Position numbers and translations under genes: made by a program. This document shows positions 56,953-64,000 of a DNA stretch of 64,000 nt, one piece after another; position 1 is the stretch's first letter, and each line of letters starts with the position of its first letter. Below the pieces are notes generated by a model. That model did no database searches and was not told where the DNA came from. It saw only the letters and a program-made list of their open reading frames with translations. The DNA lies in contig CP044131.1 of the NCBI GenBank assembly GCA_008727115.1, positions 620,001 through 684,000 on the forward strand, in the 5' to 3' direction. The stretch comes from Comamonas testosteroni (GTDB lineage: Bacteria; Pseudomonadota; Gammaproteobacteria; Burkholderiales; Burkholderiaceae_C).

Positions 56953-57401
56953 GTTTGCCTATTTACGTTTTTCGCAACCACAGCTTTCATCTGGCCGGCA
57001 GCAAGGGGGAGCGCTATGAGTTGCTGTATGTCAATCGTAGCCAGCGAATCTATGAAGTCGTGGCGACCGTAGATGGTCTGGATGTTGTCAGTGGGCGGCC
57101 CGGCAGCATCAAAAATCGGGGTTATTTGCTGCACCCCGGTAAGACGCTGGTGATTGACGGCTTTCGCAAAAACCCGAAAGAAGTGGCCGCGTTTCGCTTC
57201 ACGGAAAAAAACAAAGGCCGAACCTATGCCGGTAACACGCCTGCCGGCAATGTCCGCAATGTGGGGGTGATTGGTACGGCATTGTTCGAGGTGAACCTGG
57301 GTGAGAAGGTGGGGAAAGAGTCGGAGTGGATGAAAAACAACCCCAAGGCATTTCCTGCGGATGGCGGAACGTTTGCCCCGCCACCGCAATACCGTCGTTG
57401 A
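56953..57401 (+). pseudogene. Lipoprotein gene, 3' part, downstream of the IS
   Basis: The C-terminal 149 codons of the lipoprotein gene split by the insertion. It encodes LPIYVFRNHSFHLAGSKGER, then GYLLHPGKTLVIDGFRKNPKEVAAFRF, and ends FAPPPQYRR. The conserved-looking RNVGVIGTALFEV near the end suggests a folded beta domain. I do not recognise a named family. It now lacks a signal peptide and can only start from a GTG within the IS end, so it is probably not exported. Confidence 0.85.
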
Positions 57402-57419
57402 GCGCCTGTGCTGCATGGC

Positions 57420-57448
57420 AAGCCCGATGCCTGTCATCGGGCTTTTTT
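57420..57448 (+). terminator. Terminator after the interrupted lipoprotein gene
   Basis: AGCCCGATG pairs with CATCGGGCT around CCTGT, followed by six T. It lies just before the vapB promoter region. Confidence 0.87.
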
Positions 57449-57464
57449 GCACCTGCATTTATTA

Positions 57465-57493
57465 CACGAATTTCGTGCAACACGAATTTCGTG
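57465..57493. promoter_or_regulatory. Twin operators in front of vapB
   Basis: CACGAATTTCGTG occurs twice (57465-57477 and 57481-57493), three bases apart. Each is a 13-bp palindrome around a central T, and the pair together is symmetric out to TTA/TAA. A TAATAT box (57494-57499) directly follows and the vapB ATG is at 57507, so binding would block transcription and the vapB message would have almost no leader. Ribbon-helix-helix antitoxins typically bind such paired sites. Confidence 0.75.
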
Positions 57494-57506
57494 TAATATT
57501 CGTGGC

Positions 57507-57782
57507 ATGAAAAACGTCACCATCACCGTCGAAGACAGCGTGCTTGACTGGGCCCGCATTGAAGCGGCGCGGCGCGGCAGCAGTGTCTCGCGCATGCTGG
57601 GTGACTTCATGGCCGAGCTGATGCAGCGTGAGGACGCCTACGAGCGTGCCTACCTGGCCTGGCGCACGGACGAGCGCAGCTGGCAGGCACAGCCGAAAGA
57701 AGCTACGAAGTCTGTAGCGCGTAGCGCAAGTCCTCAAAGAGCTGCACTGCAAAAAGACTTGAATTCTGGAGCCGGGGCATGA
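57507..57782 (+). CDS. vapB: VapB-type antitoxin, ribbon-helix-helix
   Basis: A 91-residue antitoxin. Residues 1-40 form a ribbon-helix-helix DNA-binding unit (MKNVTITVEDSVLDWARIEA, then RRGSSVSRMLGDFMAELM). The C-terminal half is Arg/Gln-rich and would wrap the toxin. The start at 57507 is the first Met after the twin operators; the longer upstream frame crosses the terminator. It overlaps vapC by ATGA. Confidence 0.88.
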   Translation: MKNVTITVEDSVLDWARIEAARRGSSVSRMLGDFMAELMQREDAYERAYLAWRTDERSWQAQPKEATKSVARSASPQRAALQKDLNSGAGA

Positions 57783-58228
57783 GTGCCATGACCACCGTGT
57801 TTGTCGATACCTCGGTGCTGATCGCCGCAGAGAATGCTGCCGGTGGCGAGCTGTATGCCGCCACGCTGGCCTGGCTGGACTTGCTGTGGCGCAGCCGCAC
57901 GGGCCGCACCAGCAATCAGGCGCTGGTCGAGTTCTATGACCAGACAACCACCGCTGTGCACCCCTTGCCCCAAGGCGATGCGCGCGCTGCCATTCGCCGC
58001 TACCAGACCTGGGCGCCGTGGAAGACCGACGCCGCCACGCTGGAGACCGCATGGGCCGTGCAGGCCCGCCACGCACTGGACTTTGGCGACTGCCTGGCCG
58101 TGGCCTGCGCCCAGCACAGCGGCTGCAACCACATGTTGAGCCTGCACCTGCCCCACGGGGCAGAGTTTGGCGGCGTGACCGTCGTCCATCCGCTGCAGCA
58201 AGCCGCCCCCGAAAATCTTGAGGTTTGA
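57779..58228 (+). CDS. vapC: PIN-domain toxin VapC
   Basis: PIN-fold ribonuclease toxin of 149 residues. Acidic metal-binding residues are Asp10 in TTVFVDTSVLIAA, Glu in NQALVEFYDQ, and the pair in LDFGDCLAVACA. VapC toxins cleave tRNA or rRNA; the target here is unknown. It follows vapB with a 4-base overlap, the standard toxin-antitoxin layout, and sits between the IS-split lipoprotein gene and hisC. A Met three codons in is an alternative start. Confidence 0.9.
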   Translation: MSAMTTVFVDTSVLIAAENAAGGELYAATLAWLDLLWRSRTGRTSNQALVEFYDQTTTAVHPLPQGDARAAIRRYQTWAPWKTDAATLETAWAVQARHALDFGDCLAVACAQHSGCNHMLSLHLPHGAEFGGVTVVHPLQQAAPENLEV

Positions 58229-58297
58229 GCGCCTGAACTGTAGCGACCCGTATCGACTGCATTGGCCAACGCAAGCCCTGTGTGAAAGAGTGAACCC

Positions 58298-59416
58298 ATG
58301 ACTGCTCAAGACATCCAGACCAAAGCCCTGCAACGCATTCGCGCCGATGTGCGCGCCATGCAGGGCTACCATGTCCAGCCCGCCCAAGGCCTGCTCAAGA
58401 TGGACACGATGGAGAACCCCTACCGTCTGCCGCTGGAGCTGCAGAAAAAGCTGGGTGAGCATCTGGGCAGCCTGGAGATCAACCGCTACCCCGGCGAGCG
58501 CCAGGAAGTGCTCAAGAAAATGCTGGCCGACTATGCCGGCGCACCTGCGGGCACCTCGGTGCTGCTGGGCAATGGCTCGGACGAAATCATCACTTTGCTG
58601 GCGCTGGCCACGGCCCAGCCTTGCAACAACGAACGCGCCAAGATGCTGGCGCCCATGCCGGGCTTTGTGATGTATCCGCTGTCCGCCAAGCTGCAAGGGC
58701 TGGACTTTGTGGGCGTGCAGCTGACGGAGGATTTCGACCTCGACGTGCCCGCCATGCAGGCCGCCATCGCAGAGCACCAGCCCGCCATCACCTATATCGC
58801 CTACCCCAACAACCCCACGGCCACACTGTGGGCCGAAGACAAGGTGCAGGCCGTGATCGACGCCGTGGCCGAGATCGGCGGACTGGTTGTGATGGACGAG
58901 GCCTATCAGCCCTTTGCCAGCCGCAGCTGGATCACGCGCATGCAGGCCGACCCGGCGCGCAACGCCCATGTGCTGCTGATGCGCACGCTCTCCAAGTTTG
59001 GTCTGGCCGGTGCACGTCTGGGCTATCTGATCGGCCCTTCGGCCATCGTGAGCGAGCTGGACAAGGTGCGCCCGCCCTACAACATCAGCGTGCTCAACTG
59101 CGAGACCGCGATTTTTGCGCTGGAGCATGAAGCGCTGTATGCCGAGCAGGCCGCCGCCATCCGCGCCGAGCGCCAACCGCTGATCGATGCCTTGGTTGCG
59201 CTCGATGGTGTGGAAAAGGTCTGGCCCTCCGAAGCCAATATGGTGCTGCTGCGTGTGCGTGATGCCGGCAAGGCCCAGATCGAGATGAAACAACGCGGCG
59301 TGCTGGTCAAGAACGTATCGGCCATGCACCCGCTGCTCAACAACTGCCTGCGCCTGACCGTAGGCACCCGCGAAGAAAACGCCCAGATGCTGGCGGCCCT
59401 CAAGGAGTCTTTATGA
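58298..59416 (+). CDS. hisC: Histidinol-phosphate aminotransferase
   Basis: PLP enzyme converting imidazole acetol phosphate to histidinol phosphate. The 372-residue protein has [15 protein letters not shown] and the family's [11 protein letters not shown] and [11 protein letters not shown] motifs; the PLP Lys is in [19 protein letters not shown]. It starts the second his block and overlaps hisB by four bases. Its promoter must lie in the 70 bases after vapC or further upstream. Confidence 0.95.
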   Translation: MTAQDIQTKALQRIRADVRAMQGYHVQPAQGLLKMDTMENPYRLPLELQKKLGEHLGSLEINRYPGERQEVLKKMLADYAGAPAGTSVLLGNGSDEIITLLALATAQPCNNERAKMLAPMPGFVMYPLSAKLQGLDFVGVQLTEDFDLDVPAMQAAIAEHQPAITYIAYPNNPTATLWAEDKVQAVIDAVAEIGGLVVMDEAYQPFASRSWITRMQADPARNAHVLLMRTLSKFGLAGARLGYLIGPSAIVSELDKVRPPYNISVLNCETAIFALEHEALYAEQAAAIRAERQPLIDALVALDGVEKVWPSEANMVLLRVRDAGKAQIEMKQRGVLVKNVSAMHPLLNNCLRLTVGTREENAQMLAALKESL

Positions 59417-60036
59417 ACAATTTGGTGACCACCCCTGCAGCACCGCTGCTCCGTACTGCCGAAGTCACGCGCAACACGGCCGAGACCCGCGTGGCCGTGC
59501 GCATCAACCTCGATGGAACGGGCAAGGCCAGCCTCAATTCCGGCATCGGCTTTCTCGACCACATGCTGGACCAGATCGCGCGCCACGGCCTGATCGACAT
59601 GGACATCGACTGTGCAGGCGACCTGCACATTGACGGCCACCACACGGTGGAAGACATCGGCATCACCCTGGGCCAGGCCTTTGCCAAGGCCATTGGCGAC
59701 AAAAAGGGAATTCGCCGCTACGGCCACGCCTATGTGCCGCTGGACGAAGCGCTCTCTCGCGTGGTGATTGATTTCTCGGGCCGCCCCAGCCTGCACATGG
59801 ATGTGAAGTTCACCGCCGGCAGCATCGGTCAGCTCGACACACAACTGGTGTATGAGTTCTTCCAGGGCTTTGTGAATCACGCCGGTGTCACGCTGCACAT
59901 TGATAATCTCAAGGGCTTCAACGCCCACCACCAGTGCGAAACCATCTTCAAGGCCTTTGCCCGTGCCGTGCGCTTTGCGCTGGAGCAGGACGAGCGCATG
60001 GCGGGTGTGATTCCCTCGACCAAGGGTGCTCTTTAA
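59413..60036 (+). CDS. hisB: Imidazoleglycerol-phosphate dehydratase
   Basis: Mn-dependent dehydratase of the histidine pathway, 207 residues. It is the single-domain form, without the phosphatase fused in E. coli. Metal-binding pieces include [36 protein letters not shown] and [17 protein letters not shown]. An 11-bp hairpin lies in the gap before hisH. Confidence 0.96.
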   Translation: MNNLVTTPAAPLLRTAEVTRNTAETRVAVRINLDGTGKASLNSGIGFLDHMLDQIARHGLIDMDIDCAGDLHIDGHHTVEDIGITLGQAFAKAIGDKKGIRRYGHAYVPLDEALSRVVIDFSGRPSLHMDVKFTAGSIGQLDTQLVYEFFQGFVNHAGVTLHIDNLKGFNAHHQCETIFKAFARAVRFALEQDERMAGVIPSTKGAL

Positions 60037-60057
60037 TCAAGAGCTGCAAGCGCACAT

Positions 60058-60088
60058 CAGCATTGAAATTCAGATGGTTTCAATGCTG
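60058..60088 (+). other. Hairpin between hisB and hisH
   Basis: CAGCATTGAAA pairs perfectly with TTTCAATGCTG around a 9-base loop. There is no T run after it, so it is not a classic terminator. The preceding GAGCTGCAAGCGC resembles the core of the dispersed repeats. Confidence 0.5.
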
Positions 60089-60117
60089 AAATGCAACCTC
60101 AACAAGCGGTAAATGCT

Positions 60118-60786
60118 ATGAGTTTGAAGAACAACACCGTGGCCGTGGTCGATTACGGCATGGGCAATCTGCGCTCGGTCTCGCAGGCCGTGCGCACGGC
60201 TGCGGCGGATACGGGCTGGGATGTGGTTGTCACGGCCGATCCCGAAGTCGTGCTGGCTGCCCATCGCGTGGTCTTGCCGGGGCAGGGTGCCATGCCCGAC
60301 TGCATGCGCGAGCTGCGTGAGTCCGGCCTGCAGGAAGCCGTGCTGCATGCCGCCGCCAACAAGCCGCTGTTTGGCGTGTGCGTGGGCATGCAGATGCTGC
60401 TGGACCACAGCGACGAAGGTGATGTTCCGGGCCTGGGGCTGATCCCCGGCGATGTGCGCAAGTTCGATCTGGCGGGCAAGACACAGGCCGACGGCAGCCG
60501 CTTCAAGGTGCCGCAGATGGGCTGGAACCAGGTGCACCAGACTCAGCATGGCGGCAAGCCCCATGCGCTGTGGGCAGGCATTGCCGACGGCAGCTTCTAC
60601 TACTTTGTGCACAGCTTTTATGCGCTGGTGCAACAAAGCGCACATTGCGCAGCCGAGGCCGACTATGGCGGCCGCTTTGCATGCGCGGTTGCACGCGATA
60701 ATATTTTTGCGACCCAGTTCCACCCCGAGAAAAGCTCGGACCAGGGGCTGGCGCTGTTCCGCAACTTCCTCGGCTGGAAGCCCTGA
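60118..60786 (+). CDS. hisH: Imidazole glycerol phosphate synthase, glutaminase subunit
   Basis: Class I glutamine amidotransferase of 222 residues that supplies ammonia to HisF. The nucleophile Cys is in [13 protein letters not shown], and the His-Glu pair is in [26 protein letters not shown] is conserved. From [17 protein letters not shown]; the longer frame at 60091 is less likely. Its partner hisF is not in this window. Confidence 0.95.
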   Translation: MSLKNNTVAVVDYGMGNLRSVSQAVRTAAADTGWDVVVTADPEVVLAAHRVVLPGQGAMPDCMRELRESGLQEAVLHAAANKPLFGVCVGMQMLLDHSDEGDVPGLGLIPGDVRKFDLAGKTQADGSRFKVPQMGWNQVHQTQHGGKPHALWAGIADGSFYYFVHSFYALVQQSAHCAAEADYGGRFACAVARDNIFATQFHPEKSSDQGLALFRNFLGWKP

Positions 60787-60843
60787 AGTTCCTTTTGTGT
60801 AATGGCCATTTCTGACGGCCACTTTTGCTAGCAGATCACCATC

Positions 60844-61587
60844 ATGTTGCTCATCCCCGCTATCGACCTCAAGGACGGCCACTGCGTTCGCCTGATTCAG
60901 GGTGATATGGACCAGTCCACTACCTTCGGTGAAGACCCCGCTGCCATGGCCGCCAAGTGGCTGGATGCAGGCGCCCGTCGCCTGCATCTGGTGGATTTGA
61001 ACGGCGCCTTTGCGGGCCAGCCCAAGAACCTGTCGGCCATCAAGAGCATCCTCAAGGAAGTCAATGGCGAGATTCCCGTGCAACTGGGTGGCGGCATCCG
61101 TGATCTGGACACCATCGAGCGCTATATCGATCTGGGCATCGAGTACCTGATCATCGGCACTGCTGCCGTGAAGAACCCCGGCTTTTTGCAGGACGCCTGC
61201 AGCGCCTTCCCCGGCCACATCATCGTGGGTCTGGACGCTAAGGATGGCAAGGTCGCGATTGACGGCTGGAGCAAGCTGACCGGCCAGGACGTGATCGAGA
61301 CCGCCAAGCGCTTCGAAGGCTGGGGCGTGGAATCCATCATCTACACCGACATCGGCCGCGACGGCATGCTGACCGGCATCAACATCGACGCCACCGTCAA
61401 GCTGGCGCAGTCGCTGAAGATTCCTGTCATTGCCTCCGGCGGTTTGGCCGGCATGGCCGACATTGAAGCGCTGTGCAAGGTGCAGGACGAAGGCGTGGAG
61501 GGCGTGATCTGTGGTCGTGCCATCTATACCGGCTATCTGGACTTTGCCGACGGCCAGGAACGCGCCGACGAGCTCACGGGTGAGTGA
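60844..61587 (+). CDS. hisA: HisA isomerase (ProFAR isomerase)
   Basis: TIM-barrel isomerase of 247 residues. It begins [21 protein letters not shown], with the catalytic Asp in the first strand, and has [36 protein letters not shown] and [18 protein letters not shown] phosphate-binding segments. In relatives hisF and hisI normally follow; here a mutarotase gene starts one base after the stop. Confidence 0.96.
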   Translation: MLLIPAIDLKDGHCVRLIQGDMDQSTTFGEDPAAMAAKWLDAGARRLHLVDLNGAFAGQPKNLSAIKSILKEVNGEIPVQLGGGIRDLDTIERYIDLGIEYLIIGTAAVKNPGFLQDACSAFPGHIIVGLDAKDGKVAIDGWSKLTGQDVIETAKRFEGWGVESIIYTDIGRDGMLTGINIDATVKLAQSLKIPVIASGGLAGMADIEALCKVQDEGVEGVICGRAIYTGYLDFADGQERADELTGE

Positions 61588-61588
61588 G

Positions 61589-62437
61589 ATGGTTTTTCAG
61601 GCCCAGGCCATTGATTGGCAAGGGCTACCTGCTATCGCTTTGAGATTGAATCAGGGTGATAGCTGTCTCATCAGTCTGCAAGGCGCACAGGTGCTGTCCT
61701 GGATCAGCCAAGATCAGGAGCGCCTGTTCCTCAGCCCGCTGGCCGCCCACGATGGCAAGACTGCGATTCGCGGCGGCATTCCGGTCTGTTTTCCCCAGTT
61801 CAATCAGCGTGGCCCTTTGGTCAAGCACGGCTTTGCGCGCCTGATGACTTGGACGGCCGATGAGGCGCAGGCACTGGGTCATGACGGCGTGCAGCTGAAG
61901 TTGCGGCTGAAAGACACCGAGGCCACGCATTCCGTCTGGCCGCACGAGTTTGAAGCGGTGCTGACCGTGCAGCTCACGCCAGCTCAGCTGCAGGTAGAGC
62001 TGGCCGTGAACAACCTTGGCGATAAAGACCTGCCCTTCACCGCAGCACTGCACAGCTATCTGCGTGTACCTGACGTGGAGCAAGCGGCTTTGCAAGGCCT
62101 GCAGGATTTGACGTACTGGGATGCGGTGGCCGACACCCACCCCCGGCAGCAAGGCACGGTTCGCTTTGGGGTGGAGACCGACCGTGTCTATCCAAGGGCG
62201 CAGGAGGCCTTGCAGCTACAGGCAGACGATCGGCCCTGGCTGGAGATTGCTCAGGATGCTGCATGGAGTGAGACCGTGGTCTGGAACCCAGGCCCCGAGC
62301 TGTGCGCCACTCTTCAAGATATGGCTGCTGACAGCTGGCAGCAAATGCTGTGTGTAGAGGCCGCGGCCATTGATGCGGCTGTCACCGTAGCTCCGGCCCA
62401 GTGCTGGAAGGCTGCACAAACTCTGCGCAGTTATTGA
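61589..62437 (+). CDS. D-hexose-6-phosphate mutarotase-like protein
   Basis: Aldose-1-epimerase-fold protein of 282 residues, YeaD type, expected to interconvert alpha and beta anomers of hexose 6-phosphates. Characteristic pieces are FLSPLAAHDGKTAIRGGIPVCFPQFNQRGPLVKHGFAR, where the His and Arg residues bind sugar, ALHSYLRVPDVEQAAL, and VVWNPGPELCATLQDM. It starts one base after hisA, which is unusual partnering. It ends before a terminator shared with pelG. Confidence 0.85.
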   Translation: MVFQAQAIDWQGLPAIALRLNQGDSCLISLQGAQVLSWISQDQERLFLSPLAAHDGKTAIRGGIPVCFPQFNQRGPLVKHGFARLMTWTADEAQALGHDGVQLKLRLKDTEATHSVWPHEFEAVLTVQLTPAQLQVELAVNNLGDKDLPFTAALHSYLRVPDVEQAALQGLQDLTYWDAVADTHPRQQGTVRFGVETDRVYPRAQEALQLQADDRPWLEIAQDAAWSETVVWNPGPELCATLQDMAADSWQQMLCVEAAAIDAAVTVAPAQCWKAAQTLRSY

Positions 62438-62461
62438 ATTCAGGCTGCTAAAGCCGAATCC

Positions 62462-62499
62462 AAACAGGCCCCTTCAATCTTGGATTGCGGGGCCTGTTT
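62462..62499. terminator. Bidirectional terminator between mutarotase and pelG genes
   Basis: AAACAGGCCCC pairs with GGGGCCTGTTT, with an inner CAATC/GATTG stem in the loop. It lies between converging genes. Confidence 0.8.
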
Positions 62500-62521
62500 G
62501 CATTCTTGCGCTCTTGTTTGC

Positions 62522-63895
62522 TTATTGCAGCATAAAGGTCCGGTACTCCAGCCTGTCCATGGAGCGCGTGAGATAGACCAGAGCTACGCACAGTGTCACT
62601 AGCATGGCCAGTGTGAAGCCGTAGCCGTAGAACGCAGCGCCAAGGGCCAGCGAGATCGAGGTGAAGGCAATATTGAGCACCAGCATCAAGGTGCACAGCA
62701 TCAGGATGATGCGGCGCTCATTGAGGTAGAAGAAGATGTTGAGAACGGCCATGACGCCAACCTGCAGACCGGTGCCCACGACCTGTACGTGCAGCAGTGG
62801 CAGGTAAAGCTGAGAAATACCCAGCAGCTCCAGCAGGCTGGGGCCTGCGACAAAGGTGATCAGAATGGCAATGGTCTGGATCTTGGCGATCTCGCTCAGT
62901 CCGGTCTGTATGGAATAGACCATTTCATGGCGCATGGTTTCTATGTATTCCAGCGAACCGCCGCCGCGCACCGCGTTGAAGAACTTGTCGTAGTACTCGA
63001 CGAAGTCGGTTTCAATGCGCACCAGAAAAACAGCCATTCCGGGAATGATTGACAAGTACGAGAGAAAGACCGGAATGTCGTAAATCAGGGAAGCGCGAAG
63101 GCCGCCAATGATGGCCTGAGAGGTAGGCAGAAAGAACCAGAAGATGATCTTGTCAATCCAGATCGCCAGGTTGTAGAGAAAGCCTATACCCAGCAGCGAT
63201 GTAAAAATCATCGAACGCTTGGTGAAGTCAAAGGCAATCCAGCGCCTCTCTATGGGAAAGCGCTTGAGAATGAGCACCCACATGCCCGCTACAAGCAGGG
63301 CATGGCCGCAGATGAAGCTCAGCAGCAGGCCTTCCAGACCCCAGTGACGCAGGGGCAGAGACAGAGCCACGATCAGCACGTAGCTGATGGCAAACAAAGC
63401 GGTGATGGCCTTGTACTGCTTGAGCCCGGACAGCAAAACGGCCATGGTCCAGACCATGCACATCAGGGTGAAGCCCGCCAGCATCAAGATGCGATAGGTT
63501 GCGCTTTGATTGGGCAAAAGGGTGAACAGGGCAACGAGTCCGGTGGCAACAGCCAGTGAGGCAATGATCAGCAGCAGGCCGTGGAGATTGGGAAGGACCG
63601 AGGAGTCCTGCTTGAGAAACAGCCGGTCCGAGATAAAGCGTGTGAACGCCAGCTGGGCGGCTCCTGTCAGGATCAGACTGAAGGCCACCAGATAGGTGAC
63701 CGAGGTCTGAAATTGCGTGACCAGCAGCGGTGGAGCGACAACGCCCACGCTGAAGACTCCGACCTGCAAGATGCCGATGATGGAAAAAACCCAGGGGCCT
63801 GAACCGATGACACCGGCATAGGTATAGGCTTGGAAAATGCTGGTCAGCGTGTTTTTGCGCAACATGTGGCGCAGTTCAAATCCAATGCCCGCCAT
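62522..63895 (-). CDS. pelG: Pel exopolysaccharide membrane protein PelG
   Basis: Polytopic inner-membrane protein of 457 residues with about twelve hydrophobic segments, a Wzx/MATE-like flippase relative. The N-terminus MAGIGFELRHMLRKNTLTS and the FRASLIYDIPVF-like LRASLIYDIPVFLSYLSIIPGMAVFLVRIETDFVEYYDKF are PelG hallmarks. It helps export the cationic Pel polysaccharide. The start overlaps the pelF stop by one base (TAATG), and it is the last gene of a Pel operon running in from the right edge. Confidence 0.92.
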   Translation of the reverse strand: MAGIGFELRHMLRKNTLTSIFQAYTYAGVIGSGPWVFSIIGILQVGVFSVGVVAPPLLVTQFQTSVTYLVAFSLILTGAAQLAFTRFISDRLFLKQDSSVLPNLHGLLLIIASLAVATGLVALFTLLPNQSATYRILMLAGFTLMCMVWTMAVLLSGLKQYKAITALFAISYVLIVALSLPLRHWGLEGLLLSFICGHALLVAGMWVLILKRFPIERRWIAFDFTKRSMIFTSLLGIGFLYNLAIWIDKIIFWFFLPTSQAIIGGLRASLIYDIPVFLSYLSIIPGMAVFLVRIETDFVEYYDKFFNAVRGGGSLEYIETMRHEMVYSIQTGLSEIAKIQTIAILITFVAGPSLLELLGISQLYLPLLHVQVVGTGLQVGVMAVLNIFFYLNERRIILMLCTLMLVLNIAFTSISLALGAAFYGYGFTLAMLVTLCVALVYLTRSMDRLEYRTFMLQ

Positions 63896-64000
63896 TAGTG
63901 GGCCTCCTGGGAGTTTTCAAGGGCGCTGTCGTAGATCTGTTGATAGCGCTCAAACAGCAAAGTGTCGGTGTAGTAGCGCTCGACACGGGCAATACCCGCC
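63895..64000 (-). CDS. pelF: Pel glycosyltransferase PelF, C-terminal end only
   Basis: Only the last 34 codons are in the window, reading AGIARVERYYTDTLLFERYQ and ending DSALENSQEAH. GIARVE-YY-x-Y resembles the C-terminus of PelF, the UDP-glucose-type glycosyltransferase of Pel synthesis. Placement directly before pelG with a one-base overlap supports the call. Confidence 0.75.
   Translation of the reverse strand, partial: AGIARVERYYTDTLLFERYQQIYDSALENSQEAH

Noticed and set aside
57465-57493. CRISPR-like repeat unit
   Set aside because: Only two 13-bp copies with a 3-base gap and no spacers; an operator pair explains it better.
1-64000. tRNA, rRNA, CRISPR array or prophage in the window
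   Set aside because: I saw no cloverleaf, rRNA core sequence, repeat-spacer array or phage structural gene on either strand.

Overview
The window looks like a chromosomal segment of a Comamonas-type betaproteobacterium (family Comamonadaceae, order Burkholderiales). Supporting signs are GC-rich coding bias, the system II cytochrome c maturation pair (ResB/CcsA), the pilMNOPQ-aroK-aroB-dgt order, the mla-yadGH-ibaG-murA-hisG-hisD order, and short dispersed intergenic repeats of a kind I associate with this family. Genus is inference; no rRNA or tRNA gene lies here. Nearly all of the window is protein coding and no gene-free stretch exceeds about 290 bases.

Layout. 1-4300: NAD salvage cluster (nadE partial, pncB, a nicotinamidase-like hydrolase) facing a Nudix-type NrtR repressor gene. 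4300-10270: DUF1328 membrane peptide, metK with a structured leader and an odd duplicated tail, two LpxL-type acyltransferases, an alpha/beta hydrolase, engB and cytochrome c4. 10400-15713: resB-ccsA and msrPQ. 15714-19694: MBL-fold protein, lptM-type lipoprotein, cyaY, PBP1A. 19980-28081: type IV pilus assembly operon pilMNOPQ, then aroK, aroB and dgt. 28238-29780: DUF1415 gene and a methyltransferase whose start codon and body are in different frames across a run of seven A. 29897-34803: pgi and tal facing a HexR-like regulator, then pcaF. 34960-42161: REP-associated (RAYT) transposase and glutamate synthase gltBD. 42301-45367: DUF3293 protein and a polar amino acid ABC transporter. 45589-51637: mlaFEDACB lipid-transport genes, a YadGH-type exporter and ibaG. 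51726-62437: murA and the histidine genes hisG, hisD, hisC, hisB, hisH and hisA, interrupted between hisD and hisC by a lipoprotein gene split by an IS3-family element and by a vapBC module, and ending in a mutarotase instead of hisF. 62522-64000: pelG and the end of pelF on the minus strand.

The most unusual things seen directly in the sequence are: (1) 13 codons of the metK 3' end repeated in frame 129 bases downstream with seven differences, all silent; (2) the out-of-frame methyltransferase start at a canonical A_AAA_AAC slippery heptamer; (3) an IS3-family element with 26-bp inverted repeats and a GTT target duplication, whose removal restores a 309-residue lipoprotein frame exactly; (4) twin 13-bp palindromes in front of vapB; (5) a hairpin-like duplicated motif next to the RAYT gene. 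I found no convincing evidence for a wholly new multi-gene system. Most of the window is conserved housekeeping sequence.
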